NCBI GenBank assembly: GCA_026225435.1
Contig: JAMFST010000616.1
Location: 1-6,366 of the forward strand
Direction of reading: 5' to 3'
Source: Labilithrix luteola
Lineage (GTDB): Bacteria > Myxococcota_A > Polyangia > Polyangiales > Polyangiaceae
DNA length: 6,366 nucleotides
The number at the start of each line of letters is the position of its first letter. Within the stretch, counting starts at the first letter, position 1. Positions 5,543 to 6,366 of this stretch are shown piece by piece. A program made the position numbers and the translations under genes. The notes under the pieces were generated by a model that did not search any database, had not been told where the DNA came from, and was given only the letters and a program-made list of their open reading frames with translations.

Positions 5543-6366
5543 GTCGCGGGGCAGCCCTGGTCTTGCGCCGTGCCCGGTCGGGTCGGACAGTGGTCGTCGC
5601 GGTCGATCACGCCGTCACCGTCGCCGTCGTTCTGCAGCGGCGCGTAGACGAGACCGAGGGTGAAGCGGAAGCGGGGTGAGGTGACGGCGTCGTTGGTCGC
5701 GGGGAGCGAGCCGCCGCCGCCGAGCTGGAAGGAGAAGTCGCCCCCCTTGATGGGTGCGCTGCGCACGGCCAGGGTCCACTCCGCCGGGGTGATGATGCCG
5801 CCGCCGGAGGTGTAGCTCACGCCGGTCGCCGTCGGCACCGACTCGTCCTGCGCGGTGAGCGTCGGCATGGCTCTCACCTCGGCGCTGACGGTGAGCAGGT
5901 TGCGCGGCAGGTCCTCGTGCGTGCGCAGCACATCGTAGGCGAGTCCACCGGCGAGGTAGATCTGCGAGCCCAGGCGGGTCACGCCGATGTCGGTCGCCTT
6001 GCGGATGCGCGCGCCGATCTCCGCGCCCGCCGACCAGCGACCGCGCCGGTAGTCGGCGGCGACCGAGGGGACGAAGGTGGCGTACGGCGAGCCGGCGAAG
6101 CGCTCGTCCTGGCCGGTCGGCGCGGTCGTCTCGAAGCGGCCCACGAGCCCGAAGCTGCTCGGCGGGCGCTCCGGATCGGTCACGTCGCGGCGCTCGTGCG
6201 GGACGATGGCATACGCGGCGCCGAAGCGCAGATCGCCGAGGGCGGTCGCGTTGGGGGACTGCGTGGATCCGCTGAGCGCGTCGGTGCCGGAGCCGTCCTG
6301 GGCGACGACGATGGGGAGGGCGAGGTCGAGCTCGAGCCGGTCGCTCACGCCGTAGGCGAAGAGAAA
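5539..6366 (-). CDS. Outer-membrane beta-barrel protein with one C-terminal TSP3 repeat (5' part missing)
   Basis: The frame is open to the right edge. The codons before the GTG at 6348 read FLFAYG without a stop, so that GTG is internal and the signal peptide lies outside the window. The 275 visible residues alternate polar and hydrophobic positions as in a barrel: YGVSDRLELDLALP, LGDLRFGAAYAIV, FGLVGRFETTAPTGQ, VAADYRRGRWSAGAEIGARI, FRFTLGLVYAP. The pattern matches the N-terminal barrel of OmpA-like proteins of myxobacteria. The last 30 residues are one thrombospondin type 3 calcium-binding repeat: D-x-D-x-D-G-x-x-D-x-x-D, then CP and a closing GCP. Stop follows at once, without further repeats or the usual OmpA peptidoglycan-binding domain. 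The stop overlaps the PPC gene start by four bases. It is probably a surface or outer-membrane protein; transported substrate, if any, is unknown. Confidence 0.82.
   Translation of the reverse strand, partial: FLFAYGVSDRLELDLALPIVVAQDGSGTDALSGSTQSPNATALGDLRFGAAYAIVPHERRDVTDPERPPSSFGLVGRFETTAPTGQDERFAGSPYATFVPSVAADYRRGRWSAGAEIGARIRKATDIGVTRLGSQIYLAGGLAYDVLRTHEDLPRNLLTVSAEVRAMPTLTAQDESVPTATGVSYTSGGGIITPAEWTLAVRSAPIKGGDFSFQLGGGGSLPATNDAVTSPRFRFTLGLVYAPLQNDGDGDGVIDRDDHCPTRPGTAQDQGCPAT

Overview
The window is GC-rich DNA (roughly 70% by eye) that is almost entirely coding, with short intergenic gaps and several GTG starts. Two features suggest a myxobacterium-like member of Myxococcota/Deltaproteobacteria: an outer-membrane barrel ending in a thrombospondin type 3 calcium-binding repeat, and a PPC (DUF296)-type protein with a long Ser/Ala-rich linker. 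The lineage is inferred from protein flavour only; no rRNA or other marker is present.

Layout, left to right. Positions 1-3424 hold four minus-strand genes. Read in transcription order from the right they are: a diacylglycerol/sphingosine kinase-family lipid kinase (2483-3424), a 123-base gap with inverted and direct repeats, an exported START-like/SRPBCC protein (1637-2359), an ABC-2 type permease (656-1588), and a two-helix membrane protein that runs off the left edge (1-659) and overlaps the permease by 4 bases. A 98-base divergent gap (3425-3522) separates this group from the single plus-strand gene, ygfZ (3523-4452). Just before ygfZ, a duplicated 8-base element can pair with its Shine-Dalgarno sequence. 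A 139-base convergent gap (4453-4591) holds a GC-rich stem. Two translationally coupled minus-strand genes follow: a PPC-domain protein with a probable C-terminal small beta-barrel domain (4592-5542), and upstream of it an outer-membrane barrel with one TSP3 repeat (5539 to the right edge, 5' end missing).

How the genes may work together. Lipid kinase, lipid-binding-like exported protein and ABC-2 permease would fit an envelope lipid modification or transport module, but only co-orientation and families support this. ygfZ is a stand-alone housekeeping gene for iron-sulfur protein maintenance. The barrel/PPC pair is joined by an ATGA overlap although one product should sit in the outer membrane and the other in the cytoplasm.

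I found no mobile element, CRISPR array, tRNA, rRNA or obvious defence system. I see no convincing evidence of a wholly new system. The best leads are the possible SD-sequestering leader of ygfZ and the PPC-linker-barrel architecture.
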